In this document: positions 45,832 to 56,800 of the stretch, piece after piece | Position numbering within the stretch: the first letter of the stretch is position 1 | Layout of the letters: every line of letters begins with the position of its first letter | Source: Phallus indusiatus | Taxonomy: Eukaryota > Basidiomycota > Agaricomycetes > Phallales > Phallaceae | Length of the DNA stretch: 64,000 nucleotides | Direction of reading: 5' to 3' | Assembly (NCBI GenBank): GCA_027605045.1 | Contig: JAQFWX010000012.1 | Location: 508,930 to 572,929, forward strand | Position numbers and translations under genes: made by a program | The notes under the pieces: model-generated | Databases searched by the model: none | Told to the model about the DNA's origin: nothing | What the model saw: only the letters and a program-made list of their open reading frames with translations

Positions 45832-45902
45832 GGTCGCGCCCAGGTTCGAACCGGGGGTTACACATCAAAAGTGAGAATCGATGACTGTTACGCTACACGA
45901 CC
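45832..45902 (-). tRNA. tRNA-Gln (anticodon TTG)-like, possibly degenerate
   Basis: Read on the minus strand: acceptor arms GGTCGTG and CGCGACC pair at all seven positions (one G-T). The T arm CCCGG-TTCGAAC-CTGGG is good, with one G-T. The anticodon loop is TTTTGAT, which puts TTG at the anticodon as in yeast tRNA-Gln(UUG), and the overall length is 71 nt. Weak points: only three base pairs next to the anticodon loop (CAC/GTG), and the D loop lacks the usual GG. It could be a true but divergent tRNA, or a tRNA pseudogene. Confidence 0.5.
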
Positions 45903-46229
45903 GTGTACCGTCTGCGCGTGTTACAATGCCTATCATTTGCAAAGTCTTGATAATTCATCACTTTCGCAAGTTCTACGACTTTGTATGGACTTCAGGTTTC
46001 TAGGCGGGAGTAAGTCGTTTTCACCTTCAAGCTATCTTGTCGCATGCAATGGATTTGGACTCCTAGGATTTCTATTCTTGGACCGGTGCTATGGTATAAT
46101 ATACTGGAATAACCTATGTCCGGATCCACGGGGGCACAAAGAAAGAAAAAGGGAAAATGAAGGGACGGTGCTGGTGACAGTACAACTGACAATGCGGTAA
46201 TGGAAAGTAATTTCCTTCAAAATTTATCA
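45903..46229. other. Spacer between tRNA-like sequence and F-box relic
   Basis: Short open frames only; nothing recognised. Confidence 0.45.
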
Positions 46230-47060
46230 CAAGAGAACGAAAGTATTACATCTACATACATGCTCGACTTTTGTGTTCCGTTCAAGCCAACTCATAGCTA
46301 CCGAACAGTAAAGGGTGTAATCTGGGAGCTGAAGTTTAGGAAGAGGTATGTTTTCCGCTGCGCGTGTTACCATCATCTCGTGAATTTTTCCGGTTCCACA
46401 TCAATACAGCGTAAAGTTTTGAGATTAATATTGGGACATCAACGTCAACACGCGCCCATTTTGCCTCGTCCCCACAGCCACGGTACGCCCCTAGCATTTC
46501 CAGATTGTGGTATGTGTTCAGAACTTTGACCAAGGCTTCTTCGTTTGTTTTGACATCAAACAAGGTGAGAGAGGTGAGCTTCGGAAGAGATAGTGATGGC
46601 TCAACAATTTTGATGGCTCGACGAAATCGTCGAGCATTACTATATCATCATCGTCAATATCTTTATCACGCATTTCAGCGATAATCAAAGTTTGAGCATG
46701 GATGAAAGAGATGATCCACATGGCACTTTCAGGATAAAAAGATGACCGTACTACGTGTTCTAAGAAATTTCAGGTCAGTGAGATATATTCGGCTTTTTGT
46801 TAGTCTAACTGAAAAACCTTTAATGGCAAGCTCGCGCAACAAAGAAGTACTTTTCTGGAATAGTTTTGGAATTATGCATGTGACCTGAGCGAGGTGAGAT
46901 TTCGAAGACCATGAGGCCACTGTAGTGTATTAACATTTTGGAGATAATAACGAGAAAGCCCGAATTCGCCGCCGATGATCCTTTAGGACAAGGGGTGTCT
47001 ACTTTAAGGGGAAGGTGTTCCGAACACAGTAACAGCCAGTTCTTCAAGTTATTGTACAGT
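46230..47060 (-). pseudogene. Decayed fifth F-box copy (LRR-like part)
   Basis: Minus-strand fragments in several frames align in order with the second half of the F-box copies. RELAIKGFSVRLTKSR with LKFLRT matches the LRKLG...RQTE...LEYLE stretch; ISFIHAQTLIIAEMRDKD matches VSSIHAPILKSLILSQM; FDVKTNEEALVKVLNTYHNL with EMLGAYRG matches FEASNEAFTKLLHVYPNLEWLGIYD. Frames change at least twice (around 46725 and 46560), and the F-box itself was not found. A GATGATGAT-type run (DKDIDDDDIVMLDD) replaces part of a repeat. Much more diverged than the four intact copies, hence an older member of the array. Confidence 0.65.
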
Positions 47061-47969
47061 GTTTTTGGCATGTAGTATTTCTTTGCTGATTTCTAAGTTA
47101 TATCGTGATTCAATATGTAAATTGGTAAGAACAGTGGTAACATACTAGCATCGAGACAAAGCGCATTGTTTCTTTTAATATGGCTTTGTGCAAGCAAGTC
47201 TTTCAAGTTCATATGAACTGCTGCAACGCGCTAGTAATTTACATAAAGCGCGGATTTGAAACTGCGTATCGTCCGTTGAGCCACGCGCTGCAACCTTTGA
47301 GAAATGAAAAACTGCCGCGGGGTCCCGAGAAGCAATATGTGCAAACTTTTGGCATCGATGTAGCGCAGCATCGCGTGAAAGCTTGGCTTACGACACTCAA
47401 AGTGGAAGACTCTGAATCTGTTTATTACCGTGATCTCCCGGATTTCCGCGAGTCGCGAAGCTGGATTCAAAGGTACCGTGCACTATTTGAAAATGAGAAC
47501 ACGTGAGCCAGCTCATGAACGGATGCCGTTACGATTGCAGAACTATCGAAAGATCATGAATGTTGAATATGACATTCTTTTTGCTCCGCGGGTAAACGGA
47601 AGAAAAGAACAACAGAATGATGCAGAGTATGTGTAAACGCCGGTCTGCAATACCGACTGCACTGGCACTGGTTACTACTTGGTTACTACCACTGAGTACT
47701 CAATACGATAATACGAGTCTACGATTGCTGTCAGACCCAAAATGATATCCGTTAGAAGAGATATTGACAATTGCTGGCACCTAAAATATTGCAACTATCT
47801 CAAAACTATCTTTTTTCAAATCAATGAGAACCGCCCAGTGCCGGCGCCACGCGTTCGGTGTTGAGCTCGGAATTTCCAATTCCCAGAAGGATTCAAATAA
47901 ATAGATAAATAGATAAACAGATCGAAAAGATTGTCAGTAAATCTACATTCCATTCTATCATCTTGCTCA
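47061..47969. other. Intergenic, nothing recognised
   Basis: A 108-codon plus-strand open frame (47180-47506, MALCKQVFQVHMN) has no family features and is not called. Near 47885-47925 there is a short gataaatagataaa-type repeat before the next gene. Confidence 0.4.
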
Positions 47970-48569
47970 ATGTCCCCTGCTCCTTACCATCGAGACGACT
48001 CCAGTAGTGGTAGTAATGGCCGCATGGCACGCGCCGTCGGTGCCGATACATCTGCATCAGTCAGCACGCCGACGGTTGACTCAGTCCCAACCGCAACCGC
48101 AACCGCACCCCTCTCATTATCCATTCCACCGACGATGACAGCAACTATGAAGAACTTGCGACAGCCAGAGATACTCTCTCCAACAACCTTCGCTCTGGCA
48201 CAAAAGCCTATTCTTCTTGACACTCCCGACCGCGACACAGTTTGCAGACCGGTCGCCACCCTAGGCCTCCAAGCACCAGCTGCCAGTAGTAGCAGTAATG
48301 GAAATGGAAGTCGCTCTCATCACCACCCTGCTGGTTTCGAGCTCGATATCGGTATTCAAAATATGACCCTTTTGAGACCGGCCGCATCCAGCGCAGAAAT
48401 GTTTTGCGAGCCTCCTGCCCGAAATACCAACAAGTCTAACGGCAATTCTAATTCTGGAGCAAATCCGGGACAATACATGTGCGCAGGGACAACATGTTCT
48501 CTCGCCAAAGGACCTCTCGTATTACTCGATACTCCGGACAAAGACACAATTTGCAGGCCAACGCCATAA
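47970..48569 (+). CDS. Unknown protein with two LDTPD(R/K)DT(V/I)CRP motifs
   Basis: Single exon, 199 residues, from ATG at 47970 (MSPAPYHRDDSSSG). Low-complexity Ser/Thr/Ala-rich except for a conserved element occurring twice: ILLDTPDRDTVCRP in the middle and VLLDTPDKDTICRP at the very C terminus. Each is preceded by a Thr-rich TFALAQKP / TCSLAKGP stretch, so the repeat unit is about 25 residues. No signal peptide or membrane segment. Asn/Ser/Gly homopolymer-like linkers separate the copies. The preserved Cys in each motif and strong conservation between the two units suggest a peptide-binding or modification motif (inference). I do not recognise the family. Long AT-rich 3' region follows. 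Confidence 0.65.
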   Translation: MSPAPYHRDDSSSGSNGRMARAVGADTSASVSTPTVDSVPTATATAPLSLSIPPTMTATMKNLRQPEILSPTTFALAQKPILLDTPDRDTVCRPVATLGLQAPAASSSSNGNGSRSHHHPAGFELDIGIQNMTLLRPAASSAEMFCEPPARNTNKSNGNSNSGANPGQYMCAGTTCSLAKGPLVLLDTPDKDTICRPTP

Positions 48570-49011
48570 TATTGTCGTCTCTTTTCCTCTAGACGCCACG
48601 TATCTATGATCTATGATCTATGTATGTACGTACGCTTTTTTCCGAGAATTTATCAAACTCTAATTTTCACCGGCATCTTTATCTTTTCTCTCAGCACGAA
48701 TCTAATTAATCTAATCTAACCTTTTCTTTCTTGTCTTTTATTTGCTGCAAATCAGGATAGTCAAATTTGTATATCTGTATTTTCCTCTCACATCACGTGC
48801 TTTCCAAAATATTATTCCATTTCAAGGACGTGCAGTTGAGTGAGAATTTTTGTACTAATTTATTATTTTATTGTGTCATCATCAAAGGGGAGCCCCTAGG
48901 GTATTTATAAGCCTTTAACAAATGAATAATATATGTCTCCTTATCAACCTCTATCCCCGGGATATTCTTCCTTTCAACCCTCAAGCCATCGGTTTTCTTT
49001 CAAATTAAGTC
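48570..49011. promoter_or_regulatory. 3' region of the LDTPD gene and promoter of the dehydrogenase gene
   Basis: Contains the likely TATA box gtatttataag at 48901-48911, about 100 nt before the next ATG, and a CT-rich stretch just upstream of the start (cctttcaaccctc, ttttctttc). A tandem tctatgatctatgatctatg lies near 48605. Confidence 0.5.
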
Positions 49012-50592
49012 ATGTCTCAAACTATTACCATTCCACAAACTATGAGAGCTGCAGTCGTCCATCAGGTTCGTTATCGCAGCATATACGTACAATTTAATTT
49101 CATCATTCAGTTCAAATTCTAAAGGACAAGAAAGTTCAAGTCGAAGAGATTCCCGTCCCTGCTATCGATGAGAATGAAATCCTCATCAAAGTAAGCCCCG
49201 GTCTTTGTATACTTTAGATTTCGATTAATCCAACATTCAAACTGTAGATACAAGCTGTAGCTCAGAATCCTACAGACTGGAAGCGTAAGTTTTACCTACA
49301 ATCCAAATTAAAAATGGCCTCAAACAAAAGATAACACAGACGTGCAATTCAGAACCAGTATGTTCCCTCCAGCACACTCTTTCTTCTCGTCTTATTCTTT
49401 TTCGATATAGACCCAGGAACTATAATAGGCTGCGATTTCTCCGGTACAGTCGTTCAACTAGGCTCAGTAGCAGCGGAACAGGCATTCGTCAAGCTAGGCG
49501 ATCACGTCGCCGGTTTCGTTCAAGGTGGTACATACCGTGATCGTGGAGCTTTTGCAGAGTACGTCAAGACCCCCGCTGATTTGGTTTGGAGAGTTCCGAA
49601 TGGTACTTTGACCCACGAGGAGGCTGCTACCATGGGTTGTGCGTGAGTAATCCGTAATGTTCACAAAATGAAAAAACTCCATGCTGAATTTTGCAATGAT
49701 ATATAAGGTTATGGACTGCTGTTCAAGCGTTGTACGGTCCCGGCAGACTTTCACTCGTCGAACCTCCCTCCAAAGTACCGCAAGACTCAAATGAATGGGT
49801 AACTTAAACACCCCCCTCTAATCTATCCTACCTAATACATTTCCTAACCCCCTTCCTCACTTTTTCAAGGTATTCATCAACGGCGGAAGTAGTATGTCTC
49901 TTATTTTTGGTTGTCTTCCCCAGTTTTTTTTTACTAATTTTTTTTTTCAGCCTCGGTAGGCCAATTCGCTATCCAATTAGCGCACCTATCAGGATACAAA
50001 GTCGCAACGACGGCATCACCGAAAAACCACGCTCTCCTGAAAAACCTAGGCGCAGATATCATCTTAGACGTACGTTCCTGAATTACTGTCTTCACTCACT
50101 CACATATAACTATAGTACAAATCATCAACAATACTCCAAGACCTCAAAGACTCCGCGGCAGGAGAAATTCAAGTTCATAACGCCCTAGACGCATTCAGCA
50201 CTCCCGAAGCTCAACAACTAACCTGCCAAATACTCTCTTCCTCCCCACCTCCTAAATCGGGTGAACCCAAAAAAATAGTATTAATTCTCGGAATAGACGA
50301 AACAGCCAAATCCTCCCATCCATCTATTCAATTCATTCAAACACTTATATATACCTCACTGGGCCGCGAGTTTAACTACGGCGAAAACGCAGTATACCCC
50401 GTCTCGGAACCAGACAGATCCCACATGGCCAGTTTTCTCCCTAAAATTTCGGCTCTCGTTGAATCGGGCTCGTTGAGACCGAACAAAGTCAAACTTTGGG
50501 AAGGCGGTTTAGATGTCGTGAATGATGGTTTGGAGTATATGCGTGCTGGAAATGTCAGTGGTGTTAAGATTGTTTATCGTGTTCCAACTTGA
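49012..50592 (+). CDS. Medium-chain dehydrogenase/reductase, ToxD/enoyl-reductase-like
   Basis: NAD(P)H-dependent oxidoreductase of the zinc-independent enoyl-reductase-like branch of the alcohol dehydrogenase superfamily. Nine exons: 49012-49065, 49125-49190, 49248-49284, 49340-49357, 49411-49642, 49708-49798, 49870-49891, 49951-50069, 50116-50592; 371 residues, all phases consistent. GroES-like N-terminal domain: MRAAVVHQ, IPVPAIDENEILIK, QNPTDWKH, IIGCDFSGTVVQLG, AFAEYVKTPADLVWRVP. The nucleotide-binding fold starts VFINGGSTSVGQFAIQLAHL, then YKVATTASPKNHALLKNLGA. The usual catalytic and structural zinc ligands are absent. Two exons are very small (18 and 22 nt). The C terminus (GGLDVVNDGLEYMRAGNVSG) is typical. 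Substrate unknown. Confidence 0.93.
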
Positions 50593-50831
50593 ACAAAAAA
50601 AAGAAAACGAGAATATATTTTTTCTATTTGTATTATGTATTACATAAATCAAAAATCATTTAGATCATTTGAACATACAACATACTAGAATGCATAAACA
50701 TATGGCAGGGGGAGAAAATAAATGTTCGTAAATTATCGTCATCATTATCATGATCATCATGCAAAAAAACAAAAATGCACAGAAACAAAAGAAACATACG
50801 AAAACAAAAAAAGAAAAAAAGAAAAGGATCT

Positions 50832-53800
50832 TTAGACTTTCTTTCTCTTGGGCGACAGGGAACGAGGTCCAAACAAGCCTGGAGGAGAGGGTACAGCAGG
50901 AGGTACAAGTTCCGCCCGATCTGCTGCAGAAGTTGGGGTAGGTACAAATTGAGGATCAGCTGTTTAAAAAAGAAAAAAACAATTATTATCACATTTTGAA
51001 TTGCTCAAAAAAATAGTCCTTACGTTGCCATGTTGCCCACGACATTCTTGGTTCCGGCATACCACCTCCCATAGGTCCCATAGGATGCACCATTGAAGGA
51101 CCCGCACCGGCGGCAGCAGCAGCAGCGGCCGCGGCTTCTTCAGCCGCCTTTTGTCTTCTCTGTCGTTTAGAGAGTTTAGGAGGTCCAGCAGGCTGAACAT
51201 TACGCCATGCAGGTCGAACTGGATGCTGTTCATCCCCATCAGAAGGTGGCGGGCCACCATCATCGAAACCAGGAGGAGGAAACCCGCCTGGAGGGAAGCC
51301 ACCTGGTCCCGGGGGGAAACCGCCTGGGAATCCACCGCCGAACCCACCCGGAGGAAATCCACCAGGTCCACCAGGAGGACCACCAAACAACGGAATATTT
51401 GGTCGCCTATTCGAGACATTAAAACGAGGAAGACCAAAAAAACACGGGCAAAAAACATACCACTCCGGGTCGAATTCTCCACCTGGACCGTATTTACTTC
51501 TTGTACATAACAAGAATCCAATTTCACTATTTGTCGTTGTATGATAAGTGATTTAGCAAGTTGTGAGACAAGAGCAAACTTACTGCTGAATGTTACGCTT
51601 TTCTTCTCGAAGTTTACCGACTTCACCTAATAATATGCGGACTTCATCCGCCAGCGTTTGACTGAAGTGGTTGAGATACTATTTGAAACGCTTAAGAACC
51701 ATTATGTTGAAAAAAGGTTTAGATTCGTGCTCACCTTTTCAACATTATACGGAACCTGTTCTTGAGCCGTGGCTTTGACAGCATCCAAAAGGTCTTTGTT
51801 TTGTCTTTCACAATCGCCTTTCCATTCTAGGAACTCATCGTGAATCCCACGGAAAAGAAAAGGAAAAAAAAAAGTTGCGACGTACCATCCACTAGGCCAT
51901 GGATAAAGGCATTTTGTTCCCCTTGATGTTTCTTGAGTGCTTCCAAAAGAACTTCCTCAAGGCCTGAAAAACTCGTACTCAATAAAACAAGATAAAACGA
52001 TAAAGACGAAACCGTGCCTGCTCGCCCAGCGCGCTCTTCTCTCTCTTGTTGCTCACGCAACTTCGCTTCTTCCTGCTCCCTAATTATTTGCTGTAACATT
52101 TCTTTCATCGAGTCACATTTTGCTTCCTTTTCCACGCGCCGCGATTCCTTATCCGCAAATCTCGCTTCATTCTCGGCCCTCAACCTCTCACATTCAGCTC
52201 TCTTTTCTTCCAGTAATTGAGTGATATTCGCCAACTGATCGCGCATATCGGTGTCGCGCTGAGCCAAATCAGCTTGGAATTGATCCAGCTTGGCAGCCTG
52301 TTCGCGTTCTCGCTCAACTTTTTCGGCTTCCTGGGTATCGCGCAATGTGACAATCTCCTCTTCTAACGCCTTGACTTTTGCTTCGTACTCGGCATTGCGC
52401 TGTCGCTCGCCTTCTATAAGCTTGTACAGTTCTTGTCGTTCGTTCTGAGCTCCAAGTAGCACCTCATTACGAACAGCGTCAGCCTGGGTATCCAAAACGC
52501 TGTGAACCGTTTCTCTGATTGATCGTGCTCGTTCACTTTCTGCACGTTCGGCATCAGCTTCGCCTATGGGATCAGGAGTAAGAGTGGCCAGAGGATCGGG
52601 AGGAACGCCACCAGGAATATCAGGTAAAACATCGTCTGACGGGCCCACAGGAGCATCAATAGGGGCATCACCCGGAATGTCGCCCAAGTCGCCCAAAACT
52701 TCACCTGGAACTGGGGGTGAAGCAAAAGGTGGAGCATCACACGTTCTGCGTCCACAAGCCGCCTGCAGTATCTGCTCTCTGATCTGTCCCGTGGTCTGGT
52801 TCCTTCGAGCTTCATTCTCTTCAAAAACACGCTGACGTTCAGTCTCATGCGCTTCAAACTCAGCATCACGTCGTTGCTCTGCTTGGATAGCCGCATCATC
52901 CCGCATATGCTCTGCGTCTTGATATCGTAGTCTTCGCTCGTCTTCAGCGTTATTGAACGCTGTAACTATTCGTTCTTCAAGAGGCATGACAGGTGCAGAT
53001 TCAGGTCTCTCAGGAGGGAGGGATAGGCGACCATCAACCGAGGGGGTTGCTAAAGGTCCTGGAACCCCTACTGGGCCAGGTATGTCCGGTAGTTCTTGTG
53101 GAGGACTGACGGGATACTGCTGAACAAGTTCAGGGCTTGCAGGAACAGCTGTACGTATAACGCTTGGACTACGCGTTCTTGGAATTTCTCCGAGTTCAAG
53201 AGTAGGTGAACCCCGAGGAGTAGGGCCAGGTGGTGTTGCGGTACGTGTTCGTACAAGCTCAGGACTTGAAGGACGAAAACCTTCATCGTCAAGTTCACCC
53301 GGAATGACTGTTGGAGCACGTGAAATTCTTGGTTGTCGATCGCCCGCTGAGAAAGATCTACGGGAAGAATGTACAGATGGAGGACGGCTGACCTGTATAA
53401 TAGTCTTAGGAAGTTGATTATTTGAATGAGGACATCTATCAAAAGAAACTTACGGGAGGTCGACGAACGGGAGCATCACCATACGAATATGTTGGCGAAG
53501 GGCGAGTTGGAACAATGGGTTCTGGCTCCACGTAATCTGGCTCTCCCGGGACGAGAGTTGCTCGCCGTTGTCTAGGTGTGCGACTAGATGTACGGGGAAC
53601 TCGGTCGTCATCGTAAAGAGCCTGATCCCCTGGATCTGGGAATTCTTCTTGAACAGAGGGTGGTCCTCCAAACCTAGACGTTCGCGATCCAGGTCTTTCA
53701 AAGTATCCAGATGCAGGTCTTGATGGTTCCACTTCAGCTTCCGGAGAAAGGGGTCTGATTGGACGAGGTGATTCATAGGCATCGGTAGCTCGCGGAGTGC

Positions 53801-56800
53801 GAGAACCGTCGCCCAATCGATAACTACGGCGCGAGGCGACACTAGAAGGCCTTACTGAGAGAGGACGAAGCGGAGAATCTTCGTCTACATAACTTCCTAC
53901 CGGCTGGACCGACGGGCTGCGACCTCGTGTAGGCAAAACAGCCGGGGGCCTCTCTCGGGGTGCGTCAAGATCAGCTTCCGGTGGCAGAATGGGGGTGGGA
54001 CGACCGGAAACATAAGATCGTACTGGTGAAGGTCGACGAGACGACCTATGAGAAATTGCTGAAGGAGGTCGCGGTAAAATCTCCCGTGGCAATTCTTCTC
54101 TGCCATAGGGATCCTGGTAAATTTGAGACGAAGGTCTAGAGCGTGCGACGAGTGGAGGTTGCTCTTCCGTATCATAGCGAGGTTCTTGATAAATCCGAGA
54201 CGGAGGTCTAGAGCGGGTAATGAGTGTAGGTTGTTCTTCATCAGAATAACGAGGATCTTGATAAATTTGAGAAGGAGGTCTAGAACGCGTTCGATCAGAG
54301 TAGATAACAGACGGTTGTCTGCTCTGGGGTCGTGATTGCTGAACTATCACATCTGCTGGTGGTGACTCGGAGTCAGATCGCGGAATAATGACTGTCTGAG
54401 AGGGACGACCAGAGGCTCGGGAGCTTGGGCGGCTTTGTAGAATGGATGGTGGTCTGGACCGAGACCGTGTTGGTTGTTCGTAAACAATAGATGGCGGCCT
54501 AGAACGTCGAGGTGAAGGCTGTGCATAGATGACAGGGGGGGACTCAGACTCATCACGTTCTGGTGGCAAGATTACAGAAGACCTAGATTGAGGACGGCTA
54601 GGACGACTGAGTATAACAGGGGGACGAGAAGGCGTCCTATCTCTTGAACGCCCTTGGGTAATGAAGGTAGGCTGGTCGAAATCATCGTCTTCCGACGAAC
54701 GTTGCGGAATAATCACCTGAGGAGTGGAACGGTGAGAACGAACGGACGAAGGGCGATCTTCCAAGATGATGGGTGGACGACTGCGTGAACGTCCACGTGA
54801 AGTATCACGACCAATATGAATTTCCCCTGGGGGAGTCGGCGAACGGGAACGTTCGGGTCTTGGGATGACAGTTATACCACCATCACGAGACCGGGAATGT
54901 CTTGAAGACCTTGCCGATGGGGGGACGACCACTATTGGCCTGCCACGATCGACGTCGTCGGAAATGGATTCAGACCCTGAATCGGGGAGACGTATAGAGA
55001 TCGGTCGACGGGATCCTCGGGACGATACACGGGAAGGTCTCCTACTTGGATAATCAGCGAAGGGTGTACGGGAGCGTGAGGGACGACCTGGGTCTTCGGG
55101 AGAGTATTCTGGGGAGGGTTCTCGTGTTCGTTGTCTTCCAGGATCACCATATTGTGAACCCGATGGTCGTCGAGAACTACGACGCGAAGGTGTACGTCGA
55201 CTGGAGACGCTAGGACGTGGCGGAGAATCTGAATCTCGGTCAGAAGAACGACGATAGGGTGGCTGATCGAGGGTGACCACAGGAGGAATACGTCCAATAT
55301 CGTCGGCCGATGGACGTGAAGCTGATCGAGATGGTTGGCGAATAATAATATTTGTGGGAGGAGTTCGGCTTCGTCCTCGAGTGTCCTCTTCGTCTGAGCT
55401 ACCATCCACAGGCGGGCGAATAATTATCTGGCTTGGTCTGGATTGACTACGACCTAACCTAGATCGACTACGAGAAGGCGGCCTCGAAGGTGAAGGCGCA
55501 GGTTGCACAATGATTGCACCGGGTGAGCGCTCAGGGCGAGATATATCTTCCTGTTGTTGAGCGGGAGGAGGAATGATAATGAGTGGAGTTTGGGTAGATT
55601 CAGGTGCTCCCCGACTTAGGCCTGCCGTAGCGCCTGGTTCAGCATTAAGACCATGAGTTCTTGGAGCGTCTGAGAATTGCTGAGTAGGAGGTTGGACAGT
55701 CGGTTGGGTAAAGTCCACTGCAGGAGGCGCATTGGGATCCGGGGGAGGTCGTGGACCTGGACCAGGCGTTGCAGTAGCTCTTGTTCTTGCTGGAGATACT
55801 TCCTCAACCACCCTAGGAGGAACAAACGGGCGAATATCGCCATCGTCGTCGTCGTCTTCATCAGCGACATCGATAGGACGCCGAGGCCTTCCTGACGGAG
55901 ATGGGGAAACAACACTGATACCCGGCCGTTGAAACGGAGCACCACGACCTTGTTGTGGAACAAAACCAGCTGGAGTGGCAGGAAATACAGAAGGACCACC
56001 AGCCCAGAATCCTGGCGGAGGGCCACCAGGACGAGGTACAAAACCAGGAGGAACGTCAGCAAAGGTGTCAGGATGTGGGGGTATGAATGGTTCGTCCTCA
56101 TCGTCAATTTCCTGAGGACGGCGACCAAGTCCGCGAAACGGTGTTCCTCTACCAGGACCGGCCGCGGGTGGTACAGGGGGTCCTCCATGAAATACTCTTG
56201 GAGGAGGAAAAGTAGGTGGTGGATAGGGAGCAGGAACGAAGGGAACTAGGCAAGTTAGCGTTAAAAGAGCTTATCAAAGTAGATCTTAAAAGAAATTGCA
56301 TACCGGCTGCTGGGATACCCAGGTACCGAGATATGTCATTTCGTAACTGATCAATTCTTGCACCGACACCCTGTATTTCGGCGTGTCGATCTCGCACATC
56401 TCGCTCGAGCCAGTTATTTAGACTTCTCATGTAATTTATCATCTCTCCCTGCTGTTCAAGAGTGGCATGTCGAGCGTCTTGATCGATCTGAAGGGAACAA
56501 TCAGACTAAAAGAAATGAAAATGTTTCAAAGTCTTACACGCAATATTCGCAATATTTCATTATATTCCGGAGGCTTCAGATCATTAAGTTAGTCAAGTTA
56601 TTTGATGATAAAAAGGCCACTAACCGGAACAGCCGGTGCTACAGGTACAGGGATGGTTTGTTGTGCGACTGGCGGTCCGCCTCGAAGTTGTTGTGGTGTT
56701 GGTTGGAATGGAGCAGCCCCCCTCTGTACAAGTCATTAAAACGAAAATGAACGCTGAAAAAAATTTCTTGTCTTACTGGAGGGCCACGTCTAAACACCGA

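Noticed and set aside
50964..51626. 220-codon minus-strand open frame overlapping exons 13-15 of the giant gene
   Set aside because: It reads through two canonical introns in another frame; the spliced frame gives FDPEWRPNIPLFGG and a consistent C terminus.
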